Below, one piece after another: positions 1-11,500 of a stretch of DNA of 64,000 bases. Positions within the stretch are counted from its first letter, which is position 1, and each line of letters opens with the position of its first letter. This stretch comes from Aurifilum marmelostoma (Eukaryota > Ascomycota > Sordariomycetes > Diaporthales > Cryphonectriaceae): positions 992,001 to 1,056,000 of the forward strand of contig JAMXSV010000006.1 in the NCBI GenBank assembly GCA_027559495.1, given 5' to 3'. The notes beneath the pieces are model-generated. The model did no database searches. It had not been told where the DNA came from and saw nothing but the letters and a program-made list of their open reading frames with translations. A program made the position numbers and the translations under genes.

Positions 1-1
1 G

Positions 2-1726
2 GCCCCGCTGTGGCAAAGGGCGGACGACCGCTTCTTTTGGAACAAATTCGTCCAGTCCGACTTGATCGAGTACCGGAACATGGGCGCAAGAGGTCAGCCA
101 GGACCACAGCCAGGCGCCGACCCATACATCCTCCCGGTCATCTTCGGCATGCTCGAGATTCACCCGACAACCTTCAAGGGCACCCCTCTAACAATTATCC
201 TCATCACCCGCCGGTCTCGACACCGAGGTGGAACAAGATACTTCTCCCGTGGCATTGATGAGGAGGGACATGTTTCCAACTACAATGAGACGGAGCAGGT
301 GTTGATACTGAATGACAGCGGGAGCGGCATGAGCGGGTTCACCGGGGGCAACAACACGCAGACCTCCAAGACGGAGAACCGTGAGATGCAGATCATGGCC
401 TATGTGCAGACTCGAGGCAGCGTTCCAGTGTACTGGGCAGAGATCAACACCCTGTCGTACACTCCAAAGCTACAGATCCGCGGTATCGACTCTGCCTCTC
501 CCGCGGCCGCAGCACACTTTGATGAACAGGTTCGGATATACGGCGACAATTACTTGGTGAACCTTGTCAACCAGAAGGGTCGCGAGCAGCGGGTGAAAGA
601 GGCATACGAGCAAGTGGTACAGAAACTACAGTCATCGCCAAGAGAGGCTGTCACGGGCAACACCGTGACTGACGAGAAGTTCCACATCATCGAGTCCGGC
701 TCATCTCAGCAGACCTTTGATCGTGTCCACTACATCTACTTCGACTTTCATTCTGAGACCAAAGGGATGAAGCTGCACCGCGCACAGCTCCTCCTGGACA
801 GGATGCAGGACGCCCTCGCTGCCCAGCAGTACTTCCGGGCGGTCGATATGCCGGCTGGTATCGATGGGCGGCTTGAGGTCAGGAATCTGCAGACCTCTGT
901 GGTGCGCACCAACTGTATGGACTGCCTGGACCGCACGAATGTCGTCCAGAGCATGATGGCCCGGTGGACTCTGGACCGCATGTTTGTCGATCTTGGCTTG
1001 ATGCAGCGTGGCGCGACCTTCAAGGACGAAGACCCTGCTTTCGAGTTCATGTTCCGCAACCTGTGGGCTGATAACGCCGACGTGGTCAGCAACAGCTACT
1101 CGGGCACCGGCGCCATGAAGACAGACATGACCCGCCTGGGTATCCGCACCAAAGCCGGTGCTCTCCGCGACGGCCAGATTGCTGTCACGCGATACATGAA
1201 GAACAACTTCCTCGACGGGCCCAGGCAAGACGCCTTTGACCTCTTCCTGGGGGTCTACCTCCCAGGCACGTCCTCAGTCGGGCCCAGCCTGGTCTTTGCT
1301 GACAGACGGCCCATTCTTATTCAGTCTATTCCCTATATTCTGGCCTTCAGTATTTTCTTTGTCCTTGTGGGCTTGTTTACCAAGCGGCTGCCGGACTCCG
1401 CAGTCACGCCCATGCGGCTTTTCATCCTCTTCTGGCTCGTCGTAGGTGCCTGGTCAGCTCACTTTATCCTGAAGCACGGCATGCTCTACGTAAGTCTTGA
1501 CGGCGGTCCCCATGATGCAACCTTTGTAAATCCTGACTGACGCTCAATCGCGCAGGTAAACTGGCCCAAACTCAATCCCAGACCCTATGTGGCAGAGGGT
1601 TACCAGGAGACCATCAGCAAGGTCAGGAAGGATCCTCTGCTGGGTTCCCTGGTGGCACGACACGAGCGTGGTCTGAGTGCGGTCAGATATTCCAACGCAG
1701 AAGAGGGCAAGAAGAGGATCGAGTAG
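2..1726 (+). CDS. SAC1: Sac1-type phosphoinositide phosphatase, 3' part (5' end outside window)
   Basis: Two exons are visible, 2-1489 and 1556-1726, joined by a 66-nt GT-AG intron (GTAAGT donor at 1490, CGCAG acceptor). About 552 residues are present and the frame is open at the window's left edge, so the N-terminal part is missing. The catalytic CX5R(T/S) signature of Sac phosphatases, CMDCLDRT, is at about fragment residue 305. Two hydrophobic segments near the C-terminus (about 1315-1380 and 1405-1470) match the two-helix ER/Golgi anchor of Sac1. Known role of the family: hydrolysis of PtdIns4P (and PI3P/PI(3,5)P2) at ER/Golgi membranes, controlling lipid transfer and secretion. The downstream neighbour is an unrelated small gene on the same strand about 1 kb away. 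The family call is firm. The start cannot be given. Confidence 0.95.
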
Positions 1727-2766
1727 ACCTCTGGCCTCCGCCTGCGTGCGCATACACGTCGTATCATCTTGTACTAATACATTGCACTTTCCTTCCATCG
1801 TCCCCCCCCCCCCCCCCGGCCAGGTGTAGCGTTATTTTATTGAGTAAGCTGATATAAATCTCAAGGCCTGGTCGACAGAGTGACCAGGTCTTCCTCTTCA
1901 TTTACTACCAATCTTAGACTACCTTACCAGAGCTGATCTGTTCTTCATTGTGACTTATATTGGAATATCATGTCTATCCTTGTCAGCTAGACATGACTGT
2001 CCCTGCCTCCCTGTGCACCGTCCTATCGGAAAGATTTGGTCAAATAAAAGGGTAGTAGTCCTCTGCTGTAACGACGCATAACAAATAAGTAGAAGAGATA
2101 CTGAGAATAAGTTTTGAAGCTTGGACTTGTTCAGGTAATGCAACAAGAAATGTCATGAGAGGCCCTCACTTCAGACACATCCATGACCTAGGCTGGTTCT
2201 TCTGAAGTTACAACAAGAGAGCATCAGTATAGGTCATCAAAGCTCGCTGGAATGCAGCAATCTTTACTGCTCATAGACTTGTAAAGAATCAGAAGTCTGA
2301 TTCGTCCCGCCAGCTGGACAGAACCATGTCAGAAGAATATATCACACAAGCAAGGCTTGGTTGGAAGTCTCTGATATAATGTTGCTGCTCGGACAACTCG
2401 TCTCATTTTACTGCTTTGGCAAGACTGCAAGTGGCACATGTTCATGTCGTCTTCACCTCTCTCTCTCTCTCTGCCTGCCCGGAATCACTTTTCTCTGAGA
2501 ATCATCGAGGGCCTCATCCAGCCTTCTTGCTGAACACTTCGTGATGTCGACAGCCAAAGAAGGTAGGGCTCAAGCCATAGAAAGTTCTTGCTAACTTCCC
2601 TGCAAAACAGCTGACAAGAAGGTGATTCCCAACCTCCCTCTGATCTCCGTTTGCCTTTCCGACTTCTCACCTTCTAGGTTGCACCTCTCCTGATCCATAC
2701 CGTTATTCGCCCATTAGCGGCAACTCACTCCGACCTCCAGCGTATCACCATCGTTGTGTCTCCATC
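1727..2766. other. intergenic spacer with possible 5'-leader introns
   Basis: No convincing gene. It holds a 16-C homopolymer at 1802-1817, just downstream of the SAC1 stop, and a CT-repeat near 2459-2472. Between about 2562 and 2690 there are two intron-like stretches: a GTAGGG donor with a GCTAAC branch-like site and an ACAG acceptor, then GTGATT with a TCTAG acceptor. They could be leader introns of the gene starting at 2767. No coding frame through them makes sense. Confidence 0.5.
1802..1817. repeat. poly-C tract (16 C)
   Basis: Uninterrupted run of 16 C about 75 bases after the SAC1 stop codon, in its likely 3' untranslated region. Length in the real genome may differ because homopolymers of this size are error-prone. 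Confidence 0.9.
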
Positions 2767-3637
2767 ATGGCCGACTTTACACCAGGCCAACAGTCTCAGA
2801 CCCAGGGCTCAGACGCCCAGGCAATGCAGACGCCAGGGGCTGCAGAGCACGGCGAGTTGAAGCCCACCGTGGGCTGCCCTGGTGCTGAGGCGCTGCCCCT
2901 CATCGCCCAGGAACAGCTCCGCGCACACGCTCACCGTCGTGAGGTCGCCGTCGCTTTCAAGCACATGCTTGGCCAGTGTCGCCTGGCGCTTACCTACAGC
3001 GTGGTCGGCTGGGCTGGGACCCTCGAGAAGGTAAGCAGAGTTCTTGCCCAGGTCACTTTGTACTTCAATGCTGTACTCGTCACGACGAAACCCTCTATAT
3101 CAAATATTGCCTCTCCTTCCACGTTTTCTCGAGTTGCTCTCGTACCCCTCCCCTCCCCCCCTCCCTTGCTCCTTCCCCGAGAACGAAACCCAGCACGCGT
3201 CACACATGTTTGGAAGCTCAGGCTTGCTCACTCACTTCTGCTCCCACCAAAACCAGGACAAAATTCCCACATCTATCGCAAACACCCCGTCGATCGCGAC
3301 CCTGAACAACCGCCTCGACGCCCTCGAGCGAACCCTGGAGCACTTCCTCCCCCACCCCTCGGACGCCGACTTCTCCCTCGGCGCCGACTCCCTCGCCCGC
3401 ATCGAGTACGCGCGCACCCGCCTCCTCAGCATCGAGCCCGGCGTCCGCTCCATCCGCCACATCACCCCTCTGCTCGAGGAGGTCGAGCGCGACGCGCGTG
3501 CCGCGCGCATCATGCCGCCCCAGGACCAGAACGGCTGGGCCTGGAACTGGACCTACGACGACTGGTTCCGGTGGGACGGGGACGCCAAGAAGTGGGTGGC
3601 TGCCACGCAGGGCTGGAGGCTGGACTATCTGGTCTGA
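2767..3637 (+). CDS. conserved-looking hypothetical protein, about 214 aa, two exons
   Basis: Exons 2767-3030 and 3257-3637 are joined by a 226-nt intron (GTAAGC donor, CCAG acceptor, phase 0), giving about 214 residues. The first exon is Gln/Ala-rich and then has a basic helical stretch. The second begins with a leucine-heptad-like segment (LNNRLDALERTLEHFL), suggesting a short coiled coil, and ends in a Trp-rich tail (WAWNWTYDDWFRWDG). I see no catalytic motif, signal peptide or membrane segment. The start is the first ATG after a CACC-like leader. The length and N-terminal coiled coil are loosely reminiscent of small dynein/dynactin or kinetochore accessory proteins, but I do not recognise it and no function should be assigned. 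The long, pyrimidine-rich intron is the least certain part of the model. Confidence 0.65.
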
Positions 3638-4687
3638 GAGATGAGTCGAGTGTGGTTATAGGAGTGAGGTTGCTTTTCTCCGAGCCTGGCAAAGGATGGA
3701 GGCTGACGTATGGAGGAGAGGTTTCAGTGTGCAGACGTGGCACGGTGATGCGCTCTTATCCTGTGACGCTTTGCCTGTTGAAAGAAAGAAAGAGCATCTG
3801 AGGTCTCGGGAAAATCAAAGGGACAATATTAACATGACGCGTCAAGCTTGGCCCATCTTTGGTTGACAGATCATGCTGAGGCCCATCACCATCAAGATTG
3901 GTGTTCCGGACAATTACTAGCCAAAACCAATACACTTTCACGAGGCCTTGCTTCTGACGTTGCTTGTCTGTGACAAAAGAATTGTGTTTGTGTAGAGGAC
4001 ATGGTTGAATAGGTGTCCTTCCAAGTAAATGCTGTATCAGCAAATGCACACGGGAGATATCTTGATGAGGTCCCGAGAGGTCGTTGGGTAAGTAGGTTCC
4101 CACAGAGGAGAAAATGAAGCGGACAATGCTTTCTGTACAACACAGCATCGACACAAATTCAACATTGATAGCAAATAGGGTAATTGTGATATTTTGTTAA
4201 TTGTAAGTTACTATTTGATCCCCCCGCCATCCTTACCATGTTTCCTTTACCCACCGTTCCCCGTTTCCCAACCCAGCCTCCCCAGCAGCAAGATCCCTTT
4301 TGTTCGGCCCTGTGAGCAAATGTAGAGATTACTACCTAATTAAATCAAAGAGAAGAAACTCAAAGTACAAATGAGCCTTTCGGGGGTATCAAGGTGCCTG
4401 TGAGAATCAGTACCGAAAGAAAGCAAAAGGCAAGAAGAAGGATGTTCAAAAACAAGCGCGAGATTACACGAGAAGCCAGTCTGCCCCTGCTTTGCTTTGC
4501 TCTGCCTCTGGTGATGTGTTGAAAACGGTAAGACAAAGGGAACCGAATTAAAAAAGAAAAGAAAAGAAAAGCAAACACACTGATCCAACTCCGCGGCTAT
4601 GATAGATATGATAGACCATAGTGGGATATAACAACTTGACCAAAGAAAGAAGCGAGAACGTGTCACCAAGGCAGTGGAGGCCCTTCC
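3638..4687. other. convergent intergenic spacer
   Basis: Lies between the ends of a + gene and a - gene, so it should contain both 3' untranslated regions. It is A/T-richer than its flanks, and an AAAAGAAAAG repeat lies near 4550-4570. No coding region or RNA gene seen. Confidence 0.5.
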
Positions 4688-7600
4688 TCACAGCCACAGC
4701 AACCACCTGACTCCCCCCACGAAACCCTTGCCGATGCCGAGGACGACTCGCGTAATCATCACCACAAACCACACATACCACATAAAACCGACCAGCGCCC
4801 ACTCGACCACCAGCCAGCCCGCACGCCTGACCCAGCGAAAACGCCGCCGCCGTCGCCGAGAGAGTTTGTCGATGCCGTCCACCACAACCTTCACCTTGAG
4901 CCTCTGCCCATCCACCAGGTCCCCGCCAACTTCGTCCGCCTCCTCTGCAGCAGCACGTGTCATGGAGCTCAGGTCGAGCTGTATACGCGCGCGGAGGGTC
5001 TCGATGCGGCCTTCAATCAGCTCAGTCCGGGTGTGGTGCTTGAACGAATCCGCCTCGGACTGCCAGTTCTCACGCGAGGAGCGGATAGCTGTGCGGAGGA
5101 CGTCAGCCGTCACTGGGAACAGGTCGGCTTGCGAGACAGGCTGGGAGAGAAGCTCGTCGCGTTGGTCTTCAGGGGCTAGGGAGGCAATCTCGGGCCACGA
5201 AATCTTGTTCCCGAGGGCCTGAAGGACTGGGACGCTTTCACTGGATGCGCTGGGTGTCAAGGTCGTAGGCTGGTGGGCTCGGCGGGATATTTCCATGGCC
5301 ATGACGCCAGAGCTAAGGACCATGGCGCGGAGGCGGGCGACCTCGCGTCTCGAGATGGGGGCATGATCAGACGAGAAGCTCTTGTCGGCCAAAGAGAAGG
5401 GGCGGCTCTCTGCTGATAACCTACGCGCACTGGGTGGGCGTATTGAAAGGCTCGGCCGTCTATTTCCGTTATTCTCAGCCTCATGAGCGCGGTCCGAACG
5501 GGTTTTGGTATCAGACTGGTCCGCTGCTGTTTGGTCTCGTGGATCAGGCGTGTCGGAAGCGATCGAGATGTCGATCCGCGGTGGCCTCAATATTTCGAAG
5601 CGAGTGGACCGGTTGCTGGCTGGCTTCGAGAGTGGTGCAAACAGAGAGTCACTACGGTTATGGTAGTTGTCTCTGTGTTCTGACGAAGGCACAAAAGGCG
5701 GCATGACATCCAAGTAGTGTCTTTCATACTTCGCCTGGCCGGCCCGATCTTTCAAGGAAGGTGTGGGAGATAGCGAGTTTGGGTGCCTGCGCCTACCGCG
5801 GGTTTCATCGTCTGATTCACCTGATAGCGATGTTGAAGAGTCAGAATCTTCTGCTTCCGATTCCTTCTTCCATAGCAACTCGCTCATCTTCGAGACCCCA
5901 GACTTCAGGACACTGTCGATGCGAGGCCCCTTGAAGAGGCCTCGGAGACCAGCTCCTGGATCCAGTCGGATACTGTTGTTTTTGCGATGAGACTTGTGAC
6001 TATCTCCTGTGTTCCGTGGGGTAAGCTTCAGGTCTGGTCCGACAGAGTTGGTCCTCGAGTGCGACTGCCACTTGTCGAACATTTCAGGAGGACTGGAAAT
6101 CCTGCTGGAGGGGTTTGAAGACACAAACTCTGCTGAGCTCTCCTTCTCGCTCGACAAGGGTTCATGGTAGCGCTCCGGAGCTCGGTCTCGACTGCGGTCA
6201 CGGAAGATCTGCTTGACCCTTGACAGTGGATTTCTCGAAGGCGAGCCAGCCCTACTAGAGGCTGGTGACAGATCTGCACCAATGCCGGGGATGAAGTAGT
6301 TATCCCGACGCGAGGTTCGGATGTCAGGTGAGTTCGGTGCAGAAGACTCGGAGCCGATGGACATCCTCCGTCCCCGCTGAAAGGGAGGCACTTCCAGGCT
6401 CTCTCGGCCGAAACGCTGGGGGGATGCTGCACCTGACCCAACAATAGACTTCTTTTCGTCGGCATCGCTTGTATCGATCCGTGATTCTCTGCGGCTGGGT
6501 TGACGACTGACGACTGTTGAGTCCGGAGGGGTAACTTGGGGTTGGCTACCGATATCCGATGGCTGAGCCCTGAGCTGTGTAAGCTCCGGCTCCTGCGCAA
6601 GTCTCAGGTCATCTTCTTTATTCTCTTGAGCTTCCCTGGCCATCATCTCCATCATCTGCTTCTCAAGTATGTCTCTGTCTGGGTCTCCAGACATGCTCTT
6701 CCGGCTGCGATCTTGGCTGTCCGAACTGGAAGAGCTTGACGTAGAATCACTCCGGCCTCGAAGACGGCTGTGGTGGTGGTGCTTATCGCCATGCGCTGCG
6801 CTGTGGCGGTGAAATCCTCTTATCTCTTGCAGCTTTTGGCGGGCCTTTCCACGTGTGCTGCTTGAAAAATGGTCGGACACTCCTTTGTGCGCCTTGGCTT
6901 CACCATGAGTTTTTCCAGACAAATGCTCCGCTGTTTCAATAGCCTGCTGGCCGGGTGAGGATGTGAGCCCAAGTGCTGGCGACGCATCATTCGTAGAGCG
7001 GGATAGTGGCCGGTATAAATCGGCGTCCTGAGGAAAAACGCGCCGCCAGTGTCGATCCTCGACAAGTCGTTTATGATCATCTTGCTCCAGCCAATAGATG
7101 TCGGCTAGCATGTCTGCCGGCTCAATCATCCAGTCATTCCTGGGTCGCTTCGATTTCATGACCGGAGCTGCCGACCGAGACACGTGGGTAGATGGCGAGG
7201 TGTCCATGGAGAACACATCTGCACTAGAGAACGGAGGCAGAGCTGCGCTCCCTGGTGTTCGGACCTGGCGAGTCGCAACCCATTTGGCGACATCGTCCAC
7301 CCAGTCGGTAACCCTGCTCACATCACCAAAGCCCTGGCTCTCACCATCGATGGTCTGCCTCTCTCGTGCCCTAACCTTTCGATTTCTGACGTACTGCAGG
7401 GGGTCATATGGACGACCTATCTGCCCCGTGGCGTTGACGGTGTCTAGACTCATGGGCATAGAAGGCGAGAGCTCGCTGGTGGACACCTTGGAGAGTGAGT
7501 TCGGTTTCAGTGGCGGGAGCAAGTCAAGAACCCGGCGGTACTGTGCGAGAAGTTCCATGTAGTCTTTGGCCTTCTGCGCCCTTGCCCACGTCGAACTTGA

Positions 7601-8512
7601 AAAGTTGTACTGGTAGCTGCCCTCTGTGGCCGTAGGCTCAAAGGGCGGCTGCAGCACGACAGCTGACTTGCCGCTCGAGACTGCTCTCCCGCCAGATCCT
7701 TTCTCGTGACCCGGTGATGCCGTCCTTGACATCCTCCTCTGCTGCTGTAGCTGCTGTCTCAGGGTGCCGGCCACGGTATTATCCGTAGGGAGAGGCGCGA
7801 GCCTGGGAGGCAAGGTCTGAGACATGATCCTCCTCTGCGCAAGACGCCGACCCTCGCTCAGGTTCAGCGCCATGCTCACGATCTGGGTTGAGTCCATGTC
7901 CACAGAGGACGGCGACGAATGCGAGGAAGCCATATCCGGGCTGACCTGTAGCAGCTCTGCCGACCTTCTGTCCGTCCCGAGGTGCCCCGAGGGTGTGCCT
8001 GGTGACTGTGCTGCAGAGCCGTTCCCCTTCTTAAGATCTGGCGGAAGACCTAGACCGACTCCTGACTGCCTGGTACCGTGCACATGCTCATGGCTGTGCC
8101 TTGGCGTCGTCTCCTTGTTCTTGTCCCCCATCGCCCGGCCTCTGGTCTTGCGAGGACGAAGGTCGTCTACACCTGGCTCGTCAAAGGGATCCGAGAGGAG
8201 GAACGCGCCAGTCGACTTGTGCTTGTGCGACTGTGGCTTATTCGAGCGGCGAGAGCTCCTGTGATCCCTGGCATGGCGTTCGTCCGCGTGGGCGTCATCG
8301 AGTGAACCATCGTGGGAGGGTCGCTGGGCGAGAGTTGCATCATTGGTCCAGGTGCTGTTTAGAAGGCTGCCGGAATGGCTCGACCCGCCGGTCTCTGGAC
8401 TTCCCGGAGCGTCATGAAGATCTCGAAGGCGGGAGGTGGAGGGGGAGGGGTATCGATGCCCAGGGGGCCGTAACAGGTCGTTCTGCTGATGACCGGCATC
8501 GTGTTCCGTCAT
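4688..8512 (-). CDS. large Ser/Arg-rich protein with C-terminal membrane anchor, unknown function
   Basis: One uninterrupted frame of about 1274 residues. The first true ATG is at 8512; the open frame extends slightly further upstream without another ATG. Most of the chain is low-complexity and rich in Ser, Arg, Asp and Pro, typical of a disordered phosphoprotein, with a His run and poly-Ser runs mid-chain. More ordered blocks surround the motif YDPLQYVRNRKVRARER (first third) and MLADIYWLEQDD. The last 45 residues contain a strongly hydrophobic, Trp-rich stretch (around WALVGFMWYVWFVVMI) preceded by a polybasic RRRRRRFRW patch. That predicts a tail anchor, or a hairpin in the membrane, with the bulk of the protein in the cytosol. 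I do not recognise a named family. Convergent with the small gene upstream in the window. Expression and frame are credible because no stop interrupts 3.8 kb. Confidence 0.8.
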   Translation of the reverse strand: MTEHDAGHQQNDLLRPPGHRYPSPSTSRLRDLHDAPGSPETGGSSHSGSLLNSTWTNDATLAQRPSHDGSLDDAHADERHARDHRSSRRSNKPQSHKHKSTGAFLLSDPFDEPGVDDLRPRKTRGRAMGDKNKETTPRHSHEHVHGTRQSGVGLGLPPDLKKGNGSAAQSPGTPSGHLGTDRRSAELLQVSPDMASSHSSPSSVDMDSTQIVSMALNLSEGRRLAQRRIMSQTLPPRLAPLPTDNTVAGTLRQQLQQQRRMSRTASPGHEKGSGGRAVSSGKSAVVLQPPFEPTATEGSYQYNFSSSTWARAQKAKDYMELLAQYRRVLDLLPPLKPNSLSKVSTSELSPSMPMSLDTVNATGQIGRPYDPLQYVRNRKVRARERQTIDGESQGFGDVSRVTDWVDDVAKWVATRQVRTPGSAALPPFSSADVFSMDTSPSTHVSRSAAPVMKSKRPRNDWMIEPADMLADIYWLEQDDHKRLVEDRHWRRVFPQDADLYRPLSRSTNDASPALGLTSSPGQQAIETAEHLSGKTHGEAKAHKGVSDHFSSSTRGKARQKLQEIRGFHRHSAAHGDKHHHHSRLRGRSDSTSSSSSSDSQDRSRKSMSGDPDRDILEKQMMEMMAREAQENKEDDLRLAQEPELTQLRAQPSDIGSQPQVTPPDSTVVSRQPSRRESRIDTSDADEKKSIVGSGAASPQRFGRESLEVPPFQRGRRMSIGSESSAPNSPDIRTSRRDNYFIPGIGADLSPASSRAGSPSRNPLSRVKQIFRDRSRDRAPERYHEPLSSEKESSAEFVSSNPSSRISSPPEMFDKWQSHSRTNSVGPDLKLTPRNTGDSHKSHRKNNSIRLDPGAGLRGLFKGPRIDSVLKSGVSKMSELLWKKESEAEDSDSSTSLSGESDDETRGRRRHPNSLSPTPSLKDRAGQAKYERHYLDVMPPFVPSSEHRDNYHNRSDSLFAPLSKPASNRSTRFEILRPPRIDISIASDTPDPRDQTAADQSDTKTRSDRAHEAENNGNRRPSLSIRPPSARRLSAESRPFSLADKSFSSDHAPISRREVARLRAMVLSSGVMAMEISRRAHQPTTLTPSASSESVPVLQALGNKISWPEIASLAPEDQRDELLSQPVSQADLFPVTADVLRTAIRSSRENWQSEADSFKHHTRTELIEGRIETLRARIQLDLSSMTRAAAEEADEVGGDLVDGQRLKVKVVVDGIDKLSRRRRRRFRWVRRAGWLVVEWALVGFMWYVWFVVMITRVVLGIGKGFVGGVRWLLWL

Positions 8513-11500
8513 CTCGAGCCTTTCTTCACATGCCAAAAAGGTGGCGTGGGCGGCAGCAGTGGAAACGCTCTAGAGGATGTGAGGTGTTGAGGTGAGAGAC
8601 ATCTTGTGCAATAACTTGCTGAATTAAGTTCTTGTCGTCGCAGCCGATCTTGTGGGCACTGAAGAGGTTCTGATCGATGGAATTGCGATCCCGAGGCTGG
8701 CGTGGGTGGCAAATGGCGACGCTCGCGGCAGAAGATGAAATGCTGGGCTGGCTGGTTAGCTTGCTGGCAAGCCACTCACCACTCACCACTCACCACGACG
8801 GGCCACCGCACCTTGTCTGCAGATCGCTCGTACGCGAGAGCCAGGTAGGCACGTGGTAGGGGAGTTTGTGTTGCAGTTGGCTGGCGGCGTGAGGGGTTCA
8901 GCCAGCGTGTTTGGTATAGTGTTTGCGTAAAGGGGGGTTGGGCCGGCAGCTTTTGGATATCGGGGGGGGTAAATGAAGCCTGAGTGCAACGACGTCGGGG
9001 AGCCGTCGGCACAGACCAGTGCCGCCCCAACATTTGAGCATTTGACCTGAGCACGCTGGGCAAACCAGGGTTCTGAGCGCTGCAAGGGTCCTAAACCCTG
9101 ATCTAAACTTGTCAGATGTCATCCATGTGTCGGCCCCCTACATAGCACGCCTCCTCCATAGTGTGAATTTGGTACCCCACCTGCCCACTTGACTTCTGGT
9201 TATGCAGCTTCAGCAGGATTAGAGACCGTCACATGCTGGTCCTAAACGCATATACTTGGTACACTGCATCCCAAAGTACTACCTTCTACTTACAACAATT
9301 CATGTCACTTTTCAGACACCGACATTCCATTGTCTCCCACAAAAGTCAAAAGAGGCTTTCTGTCTTAGACATGCAATCACAACCTGTATTCACTCATCTC
9401 AGCAGTCAATATTGATCTACATTCGCTTATTATAAAGACTTGAATTGTGGAACTCGACTGTCCTTTCCAGAGCCTACCCTTTCCCCTCTCCTTCTCCTCT
9501 TCTTCTGGCGTATTTGCTGAGAATGTGTGTAATCTAGGCCTGTATTCAAGTATGAATTCCCTATGCTCTGACACGGTAATAAGTGCCTTTACACCTGTTT
9601 GCTCATTTAGAAATACCATAGACAATCTCATCTGTCTCTATAAAAACCCAAGAAACGAGGTCAGCCAAAAATATGAAGACAGGGAATCCACCTGGGCACA
9701 GGCATCATGTAGCACACAGATAGTATTTTGCTTTCCAGTAATACATCAGCTATGTAACGGATCTAGACTAGCATCCCATTGGAGCGGCGATGATGTCATT
9801 TCACTTGGCGGTGCGTGTTGGTCTTCTGCTTGGTTCAGGTGCACAACGCTTTTCCTAGTATCATAGCAGCATATTCTGTGAGCGACAAAATGTTGTCCAG
9901 GATTGTAGGGTGCATGCTGAGCCGGCAGACGCGCACTTGCGACCGAGACCTAGACCCAATTTCGGCCCTCAGAAGTTTGAACGTTCTCAAGACGCACCGC
10001 TTCCGCCACGCAATACTTGATGAGTCGCTCTTACTTTTTGACATACCAGCGGTTCGGGATCGGTAGCAGTCATATCAGTGTCATGATTGTGTTGCGGCTG
10101 CAGGAGGCTGCCGCTCGATCTCTCATGAAGATTGATATATAAATGGGCAACCCGTTCTCAATCTTGCTCTGAATGAGCCGAAAAGAAGCTTGACCTGGCA
10201 AGTTGTTCCCGACCTAGCAGACCATACAGGGGAACATGACAGGGAAGCAGCCTGACCGCGCTTTCTCGATAGGCACAGACAATTCTGAGCCGGGAGAACA
10301 TCCTTGGCTTCATCAAGGAAAAGAGAAGCAGAGGTGGCGATTGATGAGGGCCACCAGCGGGTAGAGGAGAGTCACGAGACATTTGACTCCTGACGACCTC
10401 GATGCCAGACGATAAGGTCTGATAAAGGTGACGAGTCAGCCACAACGTCAAAGATTGAGACATGACTTCATACTTACTGTCCGGATACGTTCGTTGACAC
10501 TTTTGAGCTCCGTCGTCAGTAAGCATTGGCCAGTCTGCCCTGAGTCTCAAGAACGGACCTCGCCGTTCGACCAAGATGTCTTGATTCATTGTAAAGGTGA
10601 TGTCACGCTCACCGCCAGATATCCCTTTCCCAATTGTCGAGCTGCGGAGCACAACAAGTTCTCGCTGGCGGGCTGTGTCGTGACAGGCAACTGAGCCCTC
10701 TGCATACCTGTGCTCTTGCTCGTGTGGTACGAGGCGGTAAATGCAGGCCAACTACCATGTCGTATGATGCCAAGAGCCGTGGCGGTGTTCACAAACACAT
10801 GCCGGGCCGCGTGTTTGGGTTTCACACATAATGAGGCGGGCTGGTGGTTGGGCTTGAACGCTGGACTCTTGGACGTATCATGTTTCTTGCATTACTTACA
10901 TGACGTCTGGATCGATCCATATATCGCTCGGCGAGCCCTCAGGAACCGTGGCAATCGGCTTCTCGGCAGCCTTTATATCCACCTCGTGGGTGCTTCGCCA
11001 CGAGAACAGAGCTGAAGCAAGATCTTCACCATGGTCTGGACAGGCATGAACACAAAAAGTGGGCCCCTGGCTGCTCATGCATTATCGTTGTTGTTTGGCC
11101 GCGCGCACTCCTAGGCCAGCGCCGGAGGATCCGCCGGCCCTGCCAAGACTTGTTTTCCAGAACAAATCAATCCGGATCTCTGGGTGCAGGCGGGGCCGTG
11201 GTCGTATCGCCGACACGGGTGTTCGTCCAAGGTGGCGATGCTTAACGCCGTTGATATCTCGGGTCTGGCAGATCCCCTCGCGCGTCAGCCGCGCGCCCTT
11301 CTTTGGATTTGGGAAGGGGATGGGGTGGGGAGTGTGAAGGGGCCCGCAGGACCGGGAGGGCATGTTGCATTTCTACCAAGCTTGGCAGTTTTATTTACGG
11401 GAAGTCCCCAGACAGGCCAGGGATGTCACGCAGAATATAGTACTTTGCACGCTATGGTAAAGGGCTTGGCGGCGGCGACCTGCTGAACGGCCGATATATC

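Noticed and set aside
1802..1817. Telomere-like or origin signal
   Set aside because: A pure C-run without TTAGGG-type repeats; a simple homopolymer.
10158..10751. 197-codon minus frame containing KGISGGER, resembling the ABC-transporter signature
   Set aside because: Residues after the motif do not continue like any ABC transporter, and no Walker A/B or membrane segments lie nearby; the match is probably chance.
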